Positions 26,030-36,030 of a DNA stretch of 64,000 nt are shown piece by piece. The notes beneath the pieces were generated by a model. It did no database searches. It was not told the DNA's origin and saw nothing but the letters and a program-made list of their open reading frames with translations. A program made the translations under genes and the position numbers. Origin of the DNA: Frigoribacterium sp. Leaf186 (GTDB lineage: Bacteria > Actinomycetota > Actinomycetes > Actinomycetales > Microbacteriaceae); assembly GCF_001423905.1 (NCBI RefSeq), contig NZ_LMPQ01000011.1, forward strand, positions 81,869-145,868, read 5' to 3'. Each line of letters begins with the position of its first letter. Position 1 is the stretch's first letter.

Positions 26030-27868
26030 TCAGCGCCCCGGTGCTGCCTCGTCGCGGCGTTCGCCGGCCGGCACGACGTCGATCGACCCCGTGTCGGGTG
26101 CGACGTGCGAGCCGGTCCGGGCGGCGGCCGCCTGGGCCGAGAGGGCGGCGTCGGCGGCGACGGCGGCGACGGCGGCACGTGCGTCGTCGGCCGCCTCGTC
26201 GATGGCCGACTTCTGCCGCAGCGGCGTGGCCTTGAGGAAGAAGCTCAGCACGAAGGCGACCAGGACGACGGCGAGGGCCACCCAGAACACCGTGACGGCC
26301 GCGTTCGCGAAGCCGTCGAGGAACGGTGCGGCCAGTCGCCGGTCGGCCGTGTTGAGGAACGACGTGTTGCCGTCGAGGGCCCCGCTCACCTGCGACGTGT
26401 CGCCGCTGCCCGCCGCCTGGTACAGCTTGAGGATCGCCGCGTTGGCCGGGTCGGACAGCACCGACTGGTCGGCGAGGGCCGCCTGGGCGCGGGCCTGCAG
26501 GCTCGAGTCGGCGAAGGCCGCCGCGATCGTCTGCGGGATGCGGCTGAAGAGCACCGAGAAGAGCACCGCGGTGCCGAGCGTTCCGCCGATCTGTCGGAAG
26601 AACGTCGACGCCGAGGTCGCGACGCCGATGTCGCGTGCACCGACCGAGTTCTGCGAGGCGATGGTCAGCGTCTGCATCAGCTGGCCGAGCCCCAGGCCGA
26701 CGAGCAGCATGCCGACCATCATGAACCAGTAGGGCTTGTCGAACGAGAGGTTCGTGAACCAGAAGAACCCGGCGACCATGAACGCGGTGCCCGTGATCGG
26801 GAAGATCTTGTACTTGCCGGTGCGTGAGATCAGCTGGCCGGCGACGATCGACGAGATCATCAGGCCCGCGATCATCGGCAGCATCTGGAAGCCGCTCTCG
26901 GTCGGCGTGGCACCGTTCACGAGCTGCAGGTACAGCGGCACCGTGAGCAGCGCGCCGAACATGCCGAAGCCGACGAGCACGCCGAGCACGGTGGCCATCG
27001 AGAAGGTCGCGTTGCGGAAGAGCTTCAGCGGGATCAGGGCGTCGTCGCCCATCGAGCGCTCGATCACCACGAACGCGACGATGCCGACGGCCCCGATCAC
27101 GTAGCAGGCGAAGGCCCCGGGCGAGCTCCAACCCCAGGTGCGGCCCTGTTCGGCCACGAGCAGCAACGGCACGGCGGCCACGATGACGGCGGCGGCCCCG
27201 AACCAGTCGATGCGGACGTTCTCGCGGCGCTTCTGGCCGGGGATGTGCAAGAACCGCACGACGATGAACAGGGCCACGATGCCGATCGGCACGTTGATCA
27301 GGAACACCCAGCGCCAGCCGGTGACGAAGAGGATCTGGTCGGCGCCGGCGAACAGCCCACCGACGAGCGGCCCGATGACGCTCGAGATGCCGAACACGGC
27401 CAGGAAGTACCCCTGGTACTTGGCGCGTTCACGCGGGGCCAGGATGTCGCCCATGATCGTCAGCGGCAGCGCCATGAGGCCGCCGGCGCCCATGCCCTGG
27501 ATCGCCCGGAAGATCGCGAGCTGATACATGCTCTCCGAGAAGCCGGCGGCGACCGAACCGAGCAAGAAGATCGAGATGGCGATCAAGAACAGCGGTCGGC
27601 GGCCGAAGATGTCGCTGAGCTTGCCGTAGATCGGCGTCGAGATGGTCGACACGATCAGGTAGGCGGTGGTCACCCACGCCTGCAGGCTGAGCCCGTCGAG
27701 GTCGTCGGCGATCGTCCGCATCGAGGTGCCGACGATCGTCTGGTCGAGGGCCGAGAGGAACATGCCGGCCATCAGGCCGAAGATGACGTAGAGGATCTGA
27801 CGGTGGGTCATGAGGCCCTCGCGTTCGGCGGGGGCCGTGGTCGTGGGGGCGGGGACAGCGCTCGACAT
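26030..27868 (-). CDS. 14-helix MFS drug exporter (EmrB/QacA type)
   Basis: A 612-residue transporter of the DHA2 group. MTHRQILYVIFGLMAGMFLSALDQTIVGTSMRTIADDL is the classic first helix with the LDxTIV motif; GKLSDIFGRRPLFL is the loop 2-3 motif. Fourteen helices fit the hydrophobic profile, and a 60-residue Ala-rich tail is cytoplasmic. Such proteins export drugs, dyes or natural products against protons. ATG 27868 (MSSAVPAPT) was chosen because an upstream extension has no membrane-protein character. A TTGCG-N5-CGCAA palindrome lies 40 bp before the start. Confidence 0.92.
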   Translation of the reverse strand: MSSAVPAPTTTAPAEREGLMTHRQILYVIFGLMAGMFLSALDQTIVGTSMRTIADDLDGLSLQAWVTTAYLIVSTISTPIYGKLSDIFGRRPLFLIAISIFLLGSVAAGFSESMYQLAIFRAIQGMGAGGLMALPLTIMGDILAPRERAKYQGYFLAVFGISSVIGPLVGGLFAGADQILFVTGWRWVFLINVPIGIVALFIVVRFLHIPGQKRRENVRIDWFGAAAVIVAAVPLLLVAEQGRTWGWSSPGAFACYVIGAVGIVAFVVIERSMGDDALIPLKLFRNATFSMATVLGVLVGFGMFGALLTVPLYLQLVNGATPTESGFQMLPMIAGLMISSIVAGQLISRTGKYKIFPITGTAFMVAGFFWFTNLSFDKPYWFMMVGMLLVGLGLGQLMQTLTIASQNSVGARDIGVATSASTFFRQIGGTLGTAVLFSVLFSRIPQTIAAAFADSSLQARAQAALADQSVLSDPANAAILKLYQAAGSGDTSQVSGALDGNTSFLNTADRRLAAPFLDGFANAAVTVFWVALAVVLVAFVLSFFLKATPLRQKSAIDEAADDARAAVAAVAADAALSAQAAAARTGSHVAPDTGSIDVVPAGERRDEAAPGR

Positions 27869-27907
27869 GGTGTCTTCCGGTCTGGTGAGGAGGGGCGCGA
27901 CTCGACA

Positions 27908-27922
27908 TTGCGCGGTACGCAA
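27908..27922. promoter_or_regulatory. TTGCG-N5-CGCAA palindrome before the MFS gene
   Basis: A perfect inverted repeat in the gap between the divergent MFS and VanY-like genes. It could be the operator of a TetR- or MarR-type repressor; the regulator is not identified. Confidence 0.5.
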
Positions 27923-28004
27923 AGTTACTTCACGGGCAAGAATTCGACAAGAAGAGGGATCGTCCGTTCCGCTCTCGCGCGCCGACCCTGCCGCCACCCG
28001 TGAC

Positions 28005-28010
28005 TAGGCT
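28005..28010 (+). promoter_or_regulatory. -10 box of a leaderless promoter (VanY-like lipoprotein)
   Basis: TAGGCT is followed by CGACGCG and the ATG at 28018, which also decides this start. Confidence 0.6.
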
Positions 28011-28017
28011 CGACGCG

Positions 28018-28839
28018 ATGTCTCGACGCCCCTCCCTGCCGCGCCCCGCGACGACCGTCCTGGCCGTCGTCCTCACGACGGGCCTGCTCGCCGCCTGCTC
28101 GGGCGGCGCGCCCGAGCCGAGCTCGAGCCCCGCCCCGAGCACGTCGGCCGCGACCGCGACGCCCACAGCCACCGAGACCCCGACCCCGACCGAGGAGGCG
28201 CCTCCCACGTCCCCCACGACACCCGCGTTCGACAAGACGGCCCTGTCGGTCGACGACCCCGCCAGCCTCTGGGTCGTCAGCGACAAGCTGCGTCCGCTCG
28301 AGCCGGTCGACTACGCACCCACCGACCTCGTCACGCCCGACGTCGTCCACCAGAACCCGCCCACGCTGCGGGCCGAGCCCGCCGCCGCCGTGGTGGCGAT
28401 GTTCCAGGCCGGCGAGGCCGAGGGGGCCGGGTCGTTCCAGGTGCAGAGCGCCTACCGCTCGTACGACACCCAGGTCAGCGTCTACGCCGGCTGGGTGCAG
28501 CGCCTCGGCCAGGCCCAGGCCGACGCCCAGAGCGCCCGCCCGGGCTTCAGCGAGCACCAGACCGGGCTCGCCCTCGACATCAGCCCGGTGCCGCTGAGCT
28601 GCGCGCTGCAGGCGTGCTTCGGTGACACGACCCAGGGGCGGTGGCTGGCGGCGAACGCGTGGCGCTTCGGCTTCTTGCTGCGGTACCCGGCCGACAAGGT
28701 CGCCGTGACCGGCTTCACCTACGAGCCCTGGCACTTCCGCTACGTCGGCGTGCCGCTCGCGACTGAGATGCACGACACCGGCGTGACCACGCTCGAGGAG
28801 TTCTTCGGCCTGCCCGCCGCCCCCGACTACGCCGGCTGA
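28018..28839 (+). CDS. D-alanyl-D-alanine carboxypeptidase, VanY/M15 family lipoprotein
   Basis: A 273-residue precursor with a lipoprotein signal ending LLAAC (about residues 21-25), then a Ser/Thr/Pro linker. The M15B zinc peptidase core shows SAYRSYDTQ, the ligand motif SEHQTGLALDIS (about 180-191, His and Asp to zinc) and the C-terminal PWHFRYVG (catalytic Glu replaced by the usual context EPWH). It removes the terminal D-alanine of peptidoglycan stem peptides outside the membrane. No van genes are nearby, so this is a wall-maintenance enzyme and not a resistance cluster. Confidence 0.93.
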   Translation: MSRRPSLPRPATTVLAVVLTTGLLAACSGGAPEPSSSPAPSTSAATATPTATETPTPTEEAPPTSPTTPAFDKTALSVDDPASLWVVSDKLRPLEPVDYAPTDLVTPDVVHQNPPTLRAEPAAAVVAMFQAGEAEGAGSFQVQSAYRSYDTQVSVYAGWVQRLGQAQADAQSARPGFSEHQTGLALDISPVPLSCALQACFGDTTQGRWLAANAWRFGFLLRYPADKVAVTGFTYEPWHFRYVGVPLATEMHDTGVTTLEEFFGLPAAPDYAG

Positions 28840-28847
28840 GGTCTGTC

Positions 28848-29096
28848 GTGTACAGCCAAAGGGCGCCTGAGGACGATGAGCCCGCCACGGGCTGGCAGTT
28901 GATCGTGATCGGACTCGTCTTCATCGCGCTCGGTGTCGGAGCGTTCTTGGCGTTCAGCTACTGGGACTGGCGAGGCAAGATCGAAGGCTTCGCCCTGTTC
29001 GGCGTCCCGGTCGGGATCGTGTCGATCGTTTGGGGCATCGGCCGGCTCGCACGTGACGCGGTCCACCGCATGCGGGCACGACCGGACGACGTCTGA
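28848..29096 (+). CDS. Small two-helix membrane protein
   Basis: An 82-residue protein starting at GTG 28848, nine bases after the VanY-like gene, so probably co-transcribed. It has two membrane helices (about residues 17-38 and 46-66) joined by the short loop YWDWRGKIEG and a basic C-terminal RMRARPDDV. I do not recognise it. The small size and position suggest an accessory envelope protein. Confidence 0.65.
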   Translation: MYSQRAPEDDEPATGWQLIVIGLVFIALGVGAFLAFSYWDWRGKIEGFALFGVPVGIVSIVWGIGRLARDAVHRMRARPDDV

Positions 29097-29162
29097 CCCG
29101 CCCGAACGAGACCGGTCGACGACCGAGGTCGCCGGCCGCCCCCGACCACGCCGGCTGACCCA

Positions 29163-29231
29163 CCGAGACCACAAGAAGTCGCCGAGACCCTCGCTCGCGC
29201 GTGGGGGTCTCGGCGACTGCCTGGGGTGTGG
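29163..29231. repeat. 69-nt intergenic palindrome, family C copy 2
   Basis: The inner arms GTCGCCGAGACCC and GGGTCTCGGCGAC are perfect, and the outer arms are imperfect. It is related to 11981-12048 and lies between two converging genes, where it could end both transcripts. Confidence 0.85.
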
Positions 29232-29240
29232 GCTCCCGGG

Positions 29241-30860
<1,620 letters not shown>

Positions 30861-30916
30861 GGGGACATCCTGGCACCAGCCGCCGACCTTCGTCGCGGTG
30901 CCCCGACGGCTCTCAG

Positions 30917-30922
30917 TAGGCT
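30917..30922 (+). promoter_or_regulatory. -10 box of a leaderless promoter (pheA)
   Basis: TAGGCT is followed by CCTCGAC and the ATG at 30930. Confidence 0.6.
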
Positions 30923-30929
30923 CCTCGAC

Positions 30930-31883
30930 ATGCCGACCCGCGCCTCCTCGACGACCTACAGCTACCTGGGGCCCGCGGGCACCTTCACCGAGGCCGCGCT
31001 GAAGCAGGTCCCCGAGGCCGTCGGCGCCACCTGGAAGAGCGTCAACAACGTCGGAGAGGCGCTCGCCGACGTCGTCTCGGGCGTCAGCACGGCGGCCATG
31101 ATCGCCATCGAGAACAGCGTCGAGGGCGGCGTCAGCGCCACGCAGGACGCCCTCGCCACGGTGCCGGGCCTGCGCATCGTGGGCGAGTACCTGGTCCGCG
31201 TGAACTTCGTGCTCGTCGCCCGACCCGGGACGCGCCTCGAGGAGGTGCGGCTCGTGAACGCGCACCCGGTCGCCTACGCGCAGACCCACCGCTGGCTCGA
31301 ACGCGCCCTGCCGGGTCACGGGCACCTGCCGGCCTCGTCGAACGTCGCCGCCGCCGCGTCGCTGCTCGAGGCGGGCGGGGCCGGGGGCTCCGCGGACGCC
31401 GCGGTCGCGCCTCCCGGCATCACCGACCACCACGACCTCGAGGTGCTCGCCCGCGAGATCGGCGACAACGACCAGGCCGTGACGCGCTTCGTGCTCGTCA
31501 GTCGCACCGTGCCCGTGCCGCCGGCGACCGGGGCCGACAAGACCAGCCTGATCGTCGAGCTGCCGACCGACGGCTCGGGCGCGCTGGTCGACATGCTCGA
31601 GCAGTTCGCGACGCGCGGCATCAACCTGAGCCTGATCCAGTCGCGACCGATCGGCGACGCCCTCGGCAGGTACCGGTTCGTCATCGACCTCGAGGGGCAC
31701 GTGCTCGACGAGCGCGTCGCCGACGCGCTGCTCGGGCTCAAGCGGTTCAGCCCGGCCGTGACCTTCTTGGGCTCGTACCCCCGCGCCGACGGCACCCCGG
31801 TCGAGGTCTCGCCCCGGTACGACGACGAGGCGTTCGTCGACGCCCGCGACTGGCTGCGGGGACTGATCAGCGGGCTGCGCTGA
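30930..31883 (+). CDS. pheA: Prephenate dehydratase
   Basis: A 317-residue monofunctional enzyme converting prephenate to phenylpyruvate in phenylalanine synthesis. The catalytic domain starts YSYLGPAGTFTEAAL and has AMIAIENSVEGGVSAT and ITDHHDLEVLAREIGDN, with the active-site Thr in VTRFVLVS. The ACT domain (about 210-290) contains LVDMLEQFATRGINLSLIQSRP (GALxDxL-type) and YRFVIDLEGH for feedback by phenylalanine. There is no chorismate mutase domain. The N-terminal codons 3-7 are formed by the dispersed word GACCCGCGCCTCCT, making an otherwise atypical MPTRASS start. The region after residue 140 carries an Ala/Gly insertion. Confidence 0.95.
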   Translation: MPTRASSTTYSYLGPAGTFTEAALKQVPEAVGATWKSVNNVGEALADVVSGVSTAAMIAIENSVEGGVSATQDALATVPGLRIVGEYLVRVNFVLVARPGTRLEEVRLVNAHPVAYAQTHRWLERALPGHGHLPASSNVAAAASLLEAGGAGGSADAAVAPPGITDHHDLEVLAREIGDNDQAVTRFVLVSRTVPVPPATGADKTSLIVELPTDGSGALVDMLEQFATRGINLSLIQSRPIGDALGRYRFVIDLEGHVLDERVADALLGLKRFSPAVTFLGSYPRADGTPVEVSPRYDDEAFVDARDWLRGLISGLR

Positions 31884-31890
31884 CGCACGG

Positions 31891-31938
31891 ACGCCCCCCT
31901 CCCGCGACCCGCACGGCGGATCGACGGAAGGGGGGCGT
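31891..31938. terminator. Shared terminator of converging genes
   Basis: ACGCCCCCCT and AGGGGGGCGT form a ten-pair stem around a 28-base loop between pheA and the diacylglycerol kinase-like gene. Confidence 0.65.
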
Positions 31939-31958
31939 CGTGGGGTGACCCAGGTGGG

Positions 31959-32984
31959 TCAGGAGTCGGCCGGCACGCGGACGGTCAGCCCACCCGGGTC
32001 GACCACCGCGCGCAGGGCGACGGCCTTGCCGACCGAGTCACCGTCGATCTCGAAGTCCTGGGGGGAGTCGAGGCGCAGGACGAGCTTCTTGCCCTTGTTG
32101 TAGCGCAGGGTGCGCACCTCACGGCTGTTGGCGGCGAGGATGCGACGGCCGACCTGGGTGCGGCGCAGGATGCCGTTCTCCCACACGATCTTGACCCAGA
32201 TCTGCACCCAGCCGAAGAAGCCCTCGGGGCGCAGGGCGACGATGTCGAAGATGCCGTCGTCGACCGCGGCGTCGGGCAGCAGCATGATGTTCGCCGGCAA
32301 GAGCCCGCAGTTGCCGACGATGATCGTGTGGGCGCGCATCGACTTGCGGCCCTGGTCGTCGAGCTCGTAGCGGACGTCGATCTTGTTGTCGTCGCGCAGG
32401 GCGCGGGCGATGGCGTCGACGTAGGCGAGCCAGCCGACCCGCTTCTTGAGGTCGTCGTTGGTGTTCGCGAGCATCTTGGCGTCGAGGCCGACGCCGGCCA
32501 TGACGACGAACGCCTTGGTCTCGCGCGAACCGTCTTCACGCTCGATGTCGACGACGCCGAGGTCGATGTCGCGGTCGCGACCGCTGAAGGCCGTCGCGAT
32601 CGAGTCGTCGAGGTTGTCGAGCGACAGCTCGAGGTTGCGCGCCAGCAGGTTGCCGGTGCCCGAGGGCAGCAGGGCCAGCGACGCGTCGGTGCCCTGCAGG
32701 GCCTCGGCCACCGCGCGGACGGTGCCGTCGCCGCCGGCCGCGATGACCATGTCGGCACCGTCGGCCAGGGCCTGCTTCGTGACCTCGCCGCCCGGGTCTT
32801 CTTTGCTGGTCTCGTAGTACTTGGTGGGGGCCCAGTCGTTCGAGAACTCGTGGCGCTCGACGGCCGTCTTGATCGCGTCGAGGTCGACCTTGATCGGGTT
32901 GTAGACGACCGCGGCGGTCTGGCGAGCCGTCTCGGGCTCGGGCGCCGAGGCGCGCTCGGCGGGGGCAGGGGAGGTGGCGGTCAT
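31959..32984 (-). CDS. Diacylglycerol kinase-like lipid kinase
   Basis: A 341-residue member of the DAGK catalytic superfamily. VVYNPIKVD, MVIAAGGDGTVRAVAEAL (the GGDGT nucleotide motif, about residue 84) and LALLPSGTGNLLARNLEL are intact, and the C-terminal beta domain with DIVALRPEGFFGW and EIDGDSVG follows. Members phosphorylate diacylglycerol, undecaprenol or related lipids at the membrane; the bacterial YegS/DgkB type recycles lipids from polymer synthesis. The exact lipid is open. The transcript starts leaderless from TACGCT, divergent from serS. Confidence 0.92.
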   Translation of the reverse strand: MTATSPAPAERASAPEPETARQTAAVVYNPIKVDLDAIKTAVERHEFSNDWAPTKYYETSKEDPGGEVTKQALADGADMVIAAGGDGTVRAVAEALQGTDASLALLPSGTGNLLARNLELSLDNLDDSIATAFSGRDRDIDLGVVDIEREDGSRETKAFVVMAGVGLDAKMLANTNDDLKKRVGWLAYVDAIARALRDDNKIDVRYELDDQGRKSMRAHTIIVGNCGLLPANIMLLPDAAVDDGIFDIVALRPEGFFGWVQIWVKIVWENGILRRTQVGRRILAANSREVRTLRYNKGKKLVLRLDSPQDFEIDGDSVGKAVALRAVVDPGGLTVRVPADS

Positions 32985-32990
32985 GGGGCG

Positions 32991-32996
32991 AGCGTA
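32991..32996 (-). promoter_or_regulatory. -10 box of a leaderless promoter (lipid kinase)
   Basis: TACGCT on the minus strand, six bases before the ATG at 32984. Confidence 0.6.
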
Positions 32997-33070
32997 TTGG
33001 ACGCGACCCGGCGAGGTAACGGGATGGCGAAGGCTCTGTGCAGAACGTCGGCCGGGCGGGTGCCGTTGCC

Positions 33071-33076
33071 TAGGAT
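33071..33076 (+). promoter_or_regulatory. -10 box of a leaderless promoter (serS)
   Basis: TAGGAT is followed by six bases and the GTG at 33083. Confidence 0.6.
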
Positions 33077-33082
33077 GGGCGG

Positions 33083-34348
33083 GTGATCGATCCCCAGTTG
33101 CTTCGTGAATCCCCCGACCTCGTCAAGCAGAGCCAACGGGCCCGGGGCGACTCCGAGTCGCTCGTCGACGACGCCGTGGCGGCCGACCAGGCCCGCCGGG
33201 CCGCCATCGCCTCGTTCGAGGAGCTGCGGGCCGAGCAGAACGCCTTCGGCAAGACCGTCGCGAAGGCGCCGAAAGACGAGAAGAAGGCGCTCGTCGCGCA
33301 GGCGCAGCAGCTCGCCGCCCGCGTGAAGGAGGCGCAGGTCGCCTCGAACGAGGCCGATGCGGCTTTCGACACGGCCGCGCGCGGCATCGGCAACGTCATC
33401 GTCGACGGCGTGCCGGCCGGTGGCGAAGCGGACTTCGTGACGCTCCGCGAGCACGGCACCCGCCCCTCCTTCGATTTCGAGCCGCTCGACCACGCCGACC
33501 TCGGCGAGAAGCTCGGCGCGATCGACATCAAGCGCGGCACCAAGGTGTCGGGCTCACGCTTCTACTTCTTGCGCGGCATCGGCGCCCGCCTCGAGCTCGG
33601 CCTGATGAACATGGCGCTCGACCTCGCGCTGGCGAACGACTTCACGCCCCTGATCACCCCGACGCTGGTGCGACCCGAGGTCATGGCGGGCACGGGGTTC
33701 TTGGGGTCGCACGCTGACGAGGTCTACCACCTGCCCGCCGACGACCTCTACCTCACGGGCACGAGCGAGGTCGCGCTCGCCGGGTACCACTCCGACGAGA
33801 TCCTCGACGTCGAGGCCGGCCCGATCCGCTACGCCGGCTGGTCGACCTGCTACCGCCGCGAGGCCGGGGCCGCCGGCAAGGACAACCGGGGCATCCTGCG
33901 GGTGCACCAGTTCAACAAGCTCGAGATGTTCAGCTACGTGCACCCCGACCAGGCCGAGGCCGAGCACGACGCGCTCGTCGGGTTCCAAGAGACCATGATG
34001 CAGGCGCTCGGCCTCAGCTACCGCGTCATCGACGTCGCGGCCGGCGACCTCGGCTCGAGTGCCGCCCGCAAGTTCGACATCGAGGCCTGGGTGCCGACGC
34101 AGGGCACCTACCGCGAGCTGAGCAGCACGTCGAACTGCACCACGTACCAGGCCCGCCGCCTCGACACCCGCTACCGCACCGAGAGCGGCAAGACCGCCCC
34201 CGTCGCCACCCTGAACGGCACCCTGGCCACGACGCGCTGGCTCGTCGCGATCCTCGAGACGCACCAGCGGGCCGACGGCTCGGTCGTCGTGCCCGAGGCG
34301 CTGCGAGGCCACCTCGGCGGCCTCGAGGTCATCGAGCCGGTCGCATGA
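33083..34348 (+). CDS. serS: Seryl-tRNA synthetase
   Basis: A 421-residue class II synthetase that charges tRNA-Ser. It begins at GTG ([16 protein letters not shown]) with the long antiparallel coiled-coil arm (residues 25-100) that grips the extra arm of tRNA-Ser. [14 protein letters not shown] and [13 protein letters not shown] are core elements, motif 2 is [20 protein letters not shown], and motif 3 lies near [16 protein letters not shown]. It overlaps the HAD gene by four bases. Two tRNA-Ser genes, (TGA) and (GCT), lie 1 and 5 kb downstream, a notable grouping of substrate and enzyme. Confidence 0.97.
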   Translation: MIDPQLLRESPDLVKQSQRARGDSESLVDDAVAADQARRAAIASFEELRAEQNAFGKTVAKAPKDEKKALVAQAQQLAARVKEAQVASNEADAAFDTAARGIGNVIVDGVPAGGEADFVTLREHGTRPSFDFEPLDHADLGEKLGAIDIKRGTKVSGSRFYFLRGIGARLELGLMNMALDLALANDFTPLITPTLVRPEVMAGTGFLGSHADEVYHLPADDLYLTGTSEVALAGYHSDEILDVEAGPIRYAGWSTCYRREAGAAGKDNRGILRVHQFNKLEMFSYVHPDQAEAEHDALVGFQETMMQALGLSYRVIDVAAGDLGSSAARKFDIEAWVPTQGTYRELSSTSNCTTYQARRLDTRYRTESGKTAPVATLNGTLATTRWLVAILETHQRADGSVVVPEALRGHLGGLEVIEPVA

Positions 34349-35196
34349 GCCAGGCCGCCGCCACCCAGCCCGACGGCGAGCCCGTGTCGGCCGCCGACCG
34401 GTGGCTCGTCGCACTCGACGTCGACGGCACGATCATGCCCGAAGACGGGTCGATCTCCGAGGGCGTGCTCGGTGAGATCACGCGCCTGCACGACGAGGGC
34501 CACCAGGTCATGATCGCGACCGGGCGGTCGGTGTCGATGACGCTGCCCGTCATGGAGCGCCTCGGCCTCGTGTCCGACTACGTCGTCTGCGCGAACGGCG
34601 CCATCACCCTGGGGCGCGACGAGTCGGCGCCGTCCGGCTACCGCCGCGTGCACGTCGAGGAGTTCGACCCGACCCAGGTGCTGTCGACGATCCGCGAGGC
34701 CCTGGCCGACGCCGGTGCCGGCTACGCCGTCGAGGACCAAGAAGGGCTGCTGCGCTACTGTGGCACGTTCCCGGCCGCGGCGGCGGCCCTGAACGCCGAG
34801 CAGGTCGAGTTCGACGACCTCGTCGGGCGCCCCGCCACCCGGGTGGTCGTGGTCTCGCCCGACCACGACACCGAGGACTTCCTCTCGGTCGTCGAGCGCA
34901 TGGGGCTGCAACACGTCAACTACAACGTCGGCTGGACGGCGTGGCTCGACATCGCCCCCGACGGCGTCACCAAGGCGACGGCGCTCGAGCGCGTGCGGCA
35001 ATGGCTCGACGTGCCGCGTTCGCAGGTGCTGGCCGCGGGCGACGGGCGCAACGACATCGACATGCTGCGCTGGGCCGCCGCCGAGGGGCGCGGCGTGGCC
35101 ATGGGGCAGGCACCCGACGACGTCGTGGCCGCGGCCGGCGAGAAGACGGCGAGCGACCTCGACGACGGTCTCGCCGAGGTGCTCGCCACGCTCTGA
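34345..35196 (+). CDS. HAD-superfamily hydrolase, Cof type
   Basis: A 283-residue phosphatase. Motif I is [13 protein letters not shown] (nucleophile Asp near residue 25), motif II is MIATGRSV, motif III the Lys in [11 protein letters not shown] and motif [16 protein letters not shown] type IIB cap domain sits between II and III. Cof-type enzymes dephosphorylate sugar phosphates, flavin or pyridoxal precursors with broad specificity. It starts at an ATG overlapping the serS stop (ATGA), so it is translated with serS. Confidence 0.92.
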   Translation: MSQAAATQPDGEPVSAADRWLVALDVDGTIMPEDGSISEGVLGEITRLHDEGHQVMIATGRSVSMTLPVMERLGLVSDYVVCANGAITLGRDESAPSGYRRVHVEEFDPTQVLSTIREALADAGAGYAVEDQEGLLRYCGTFPAAAAALNAEQVEFDDLVGRPATRVVVVSPDHDTEDFLSVVERMGLQHVNYNVGWTAWLDIAPDGVTKATALERVRQWLDVPRSQVLAAGDGRNDIDMLRWAAAEGRGVAMGQAPDDVVAAAGEKTASDLDDGLAEVLATL

Positions 35197-35251
35197 GCGG
35201 CCGGTGCTGCCGAGTTGCTAGGCTCGGCCCCGGTTGTCGGGTGCACGCACC

Positions 35252-35311
35252 CCGCCACGGGATGGACACGACGCCACGCTTAAACGTGGCGCGTTGCCCA
35301 CATCGTGGCGG
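35252..35311. repeat. 60-nt intergenic palindrome, family A copy 2
   Basis: The outer arms CCGCCACG/CGTGGCGG and inner CGCCACG-CTTAAA-CGTGGCG match the layout of 2749-2808. It lies between the HAD gene and tRNA-Ser(TGA). Confidence 0.8.
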
Positions 35312-35331
35312 CGTAGCTCGCCAGGCCACCG

Positions 35332-35416
35332 GGAGGGCTGTCCGAGCGGCCGATGGAGCTTGTCTTGAAAACAAGTGGGCAGAGATGTCTCGTGGGTTCG
35401 AATCCCACGCCCTCCG
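35332..35416 (+). tRNA. tRNA-Ser (anticodon TGA)
   Basis: The acceptor arms GGAGGGC and GCCCTCC pair; the anticodon stem CTTGT/ACAAG encloses TGA; the long variable arm GTGGGCAGAGATGTCTC marks a class II tRNA; and GGGTTCGAATCCC is the T arm. Discriminator G. CCA is not encoded. It reads UCN serine codons. Confidence 0.97.
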
Positions 35417-35488
35417 CCGGACGGGCCGCGCCCTCGGCGCGGCGAGGTGAGGCCGGGGGCCTGCGCCGCGCCTCCCGGGGTGGGGCCG

Positions 35489-35788
35489 TCAGGCCTTGGC
35501 GGCGGCGTAGGTCGAGAAGGCCTCGCCGATCAGCGTGCTGAGCTCGCGCCAGGTGGTGTCGTCGACCGAGACGGGGGAGTCGCCGTCGACGAAGCCGGCG
35601 TGCTTGTGCAGCACGTCCGAGCCGACGGCGGGCAGGACGAAGAAGTCGCGGGTCCAGTCGTCGGTGTCGCCGATGACGGGGGAGCGGTACCAGTCGAGGT
35701 AGGCGTCGAAGACGTCGTTGCGTTCGTCGCCCTTGAGCCAGGTCTCGACCGAGTCCCGCCACGCGTCTCGGTTGGTCTCGCCGTTCAT
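35489..35788 (-). CDS. Uncharacterised 99-residue acidic protein
   Basis: The protein begins MNGETNRDAWRDSVETWLKG and is rich in Asp and aromatic residues (WYRSPVIGDTDDWTRDFF), which suggests a small folded cytoplasmic protein. I do not recognise a family. GGAGG lies at ideal spacing before ATG 35788, which decides the start against a longer frame. It lies downstream of tRNA-Ser on the opposite strand and has no partner. Confidence 0.7.
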   Translation of the reverse strand: MNGETNRDAWRDSVETWLKGDERNDVFDAYLDWYRSPVIGDTDDWTRDFFVLPAVGSDVLHKHAGFVDGDSPVSVDDTTWRELSTLIGEAFSTYAAAKA

Positions 35789-36030
35789 GTGGTCCTCCGG
35801 GGGCCGGTGCGTGCGGGAGCGTCCGCGACCGCCGGTCCAGTGTCCCAGGTCGGTCGCCGCGAGGGCCGCGCGTGCCCCCCGAAGGGGAACGCTCCGTCCC
35901 CCCGAACAGGGACTGAACGCGGTCGCGGCCTCGTGTTGCACTGTTCGAGCCTTCCGATGCGGCCTCGCACCGGCCGGCACCCCGGGCGGGCCGAACACCG
36001 CCCGGGCCCTCGACTCCAGGACCGACACCC

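Noticed and set aside
25735-26235. 166-codon plus-strand frame in the MarR/MFS gap
   Set aside because: Reads through a hairpin terminator and repeated words with Arg-rich, low-quality sequence, and overlaps the MFS gene in antisense.
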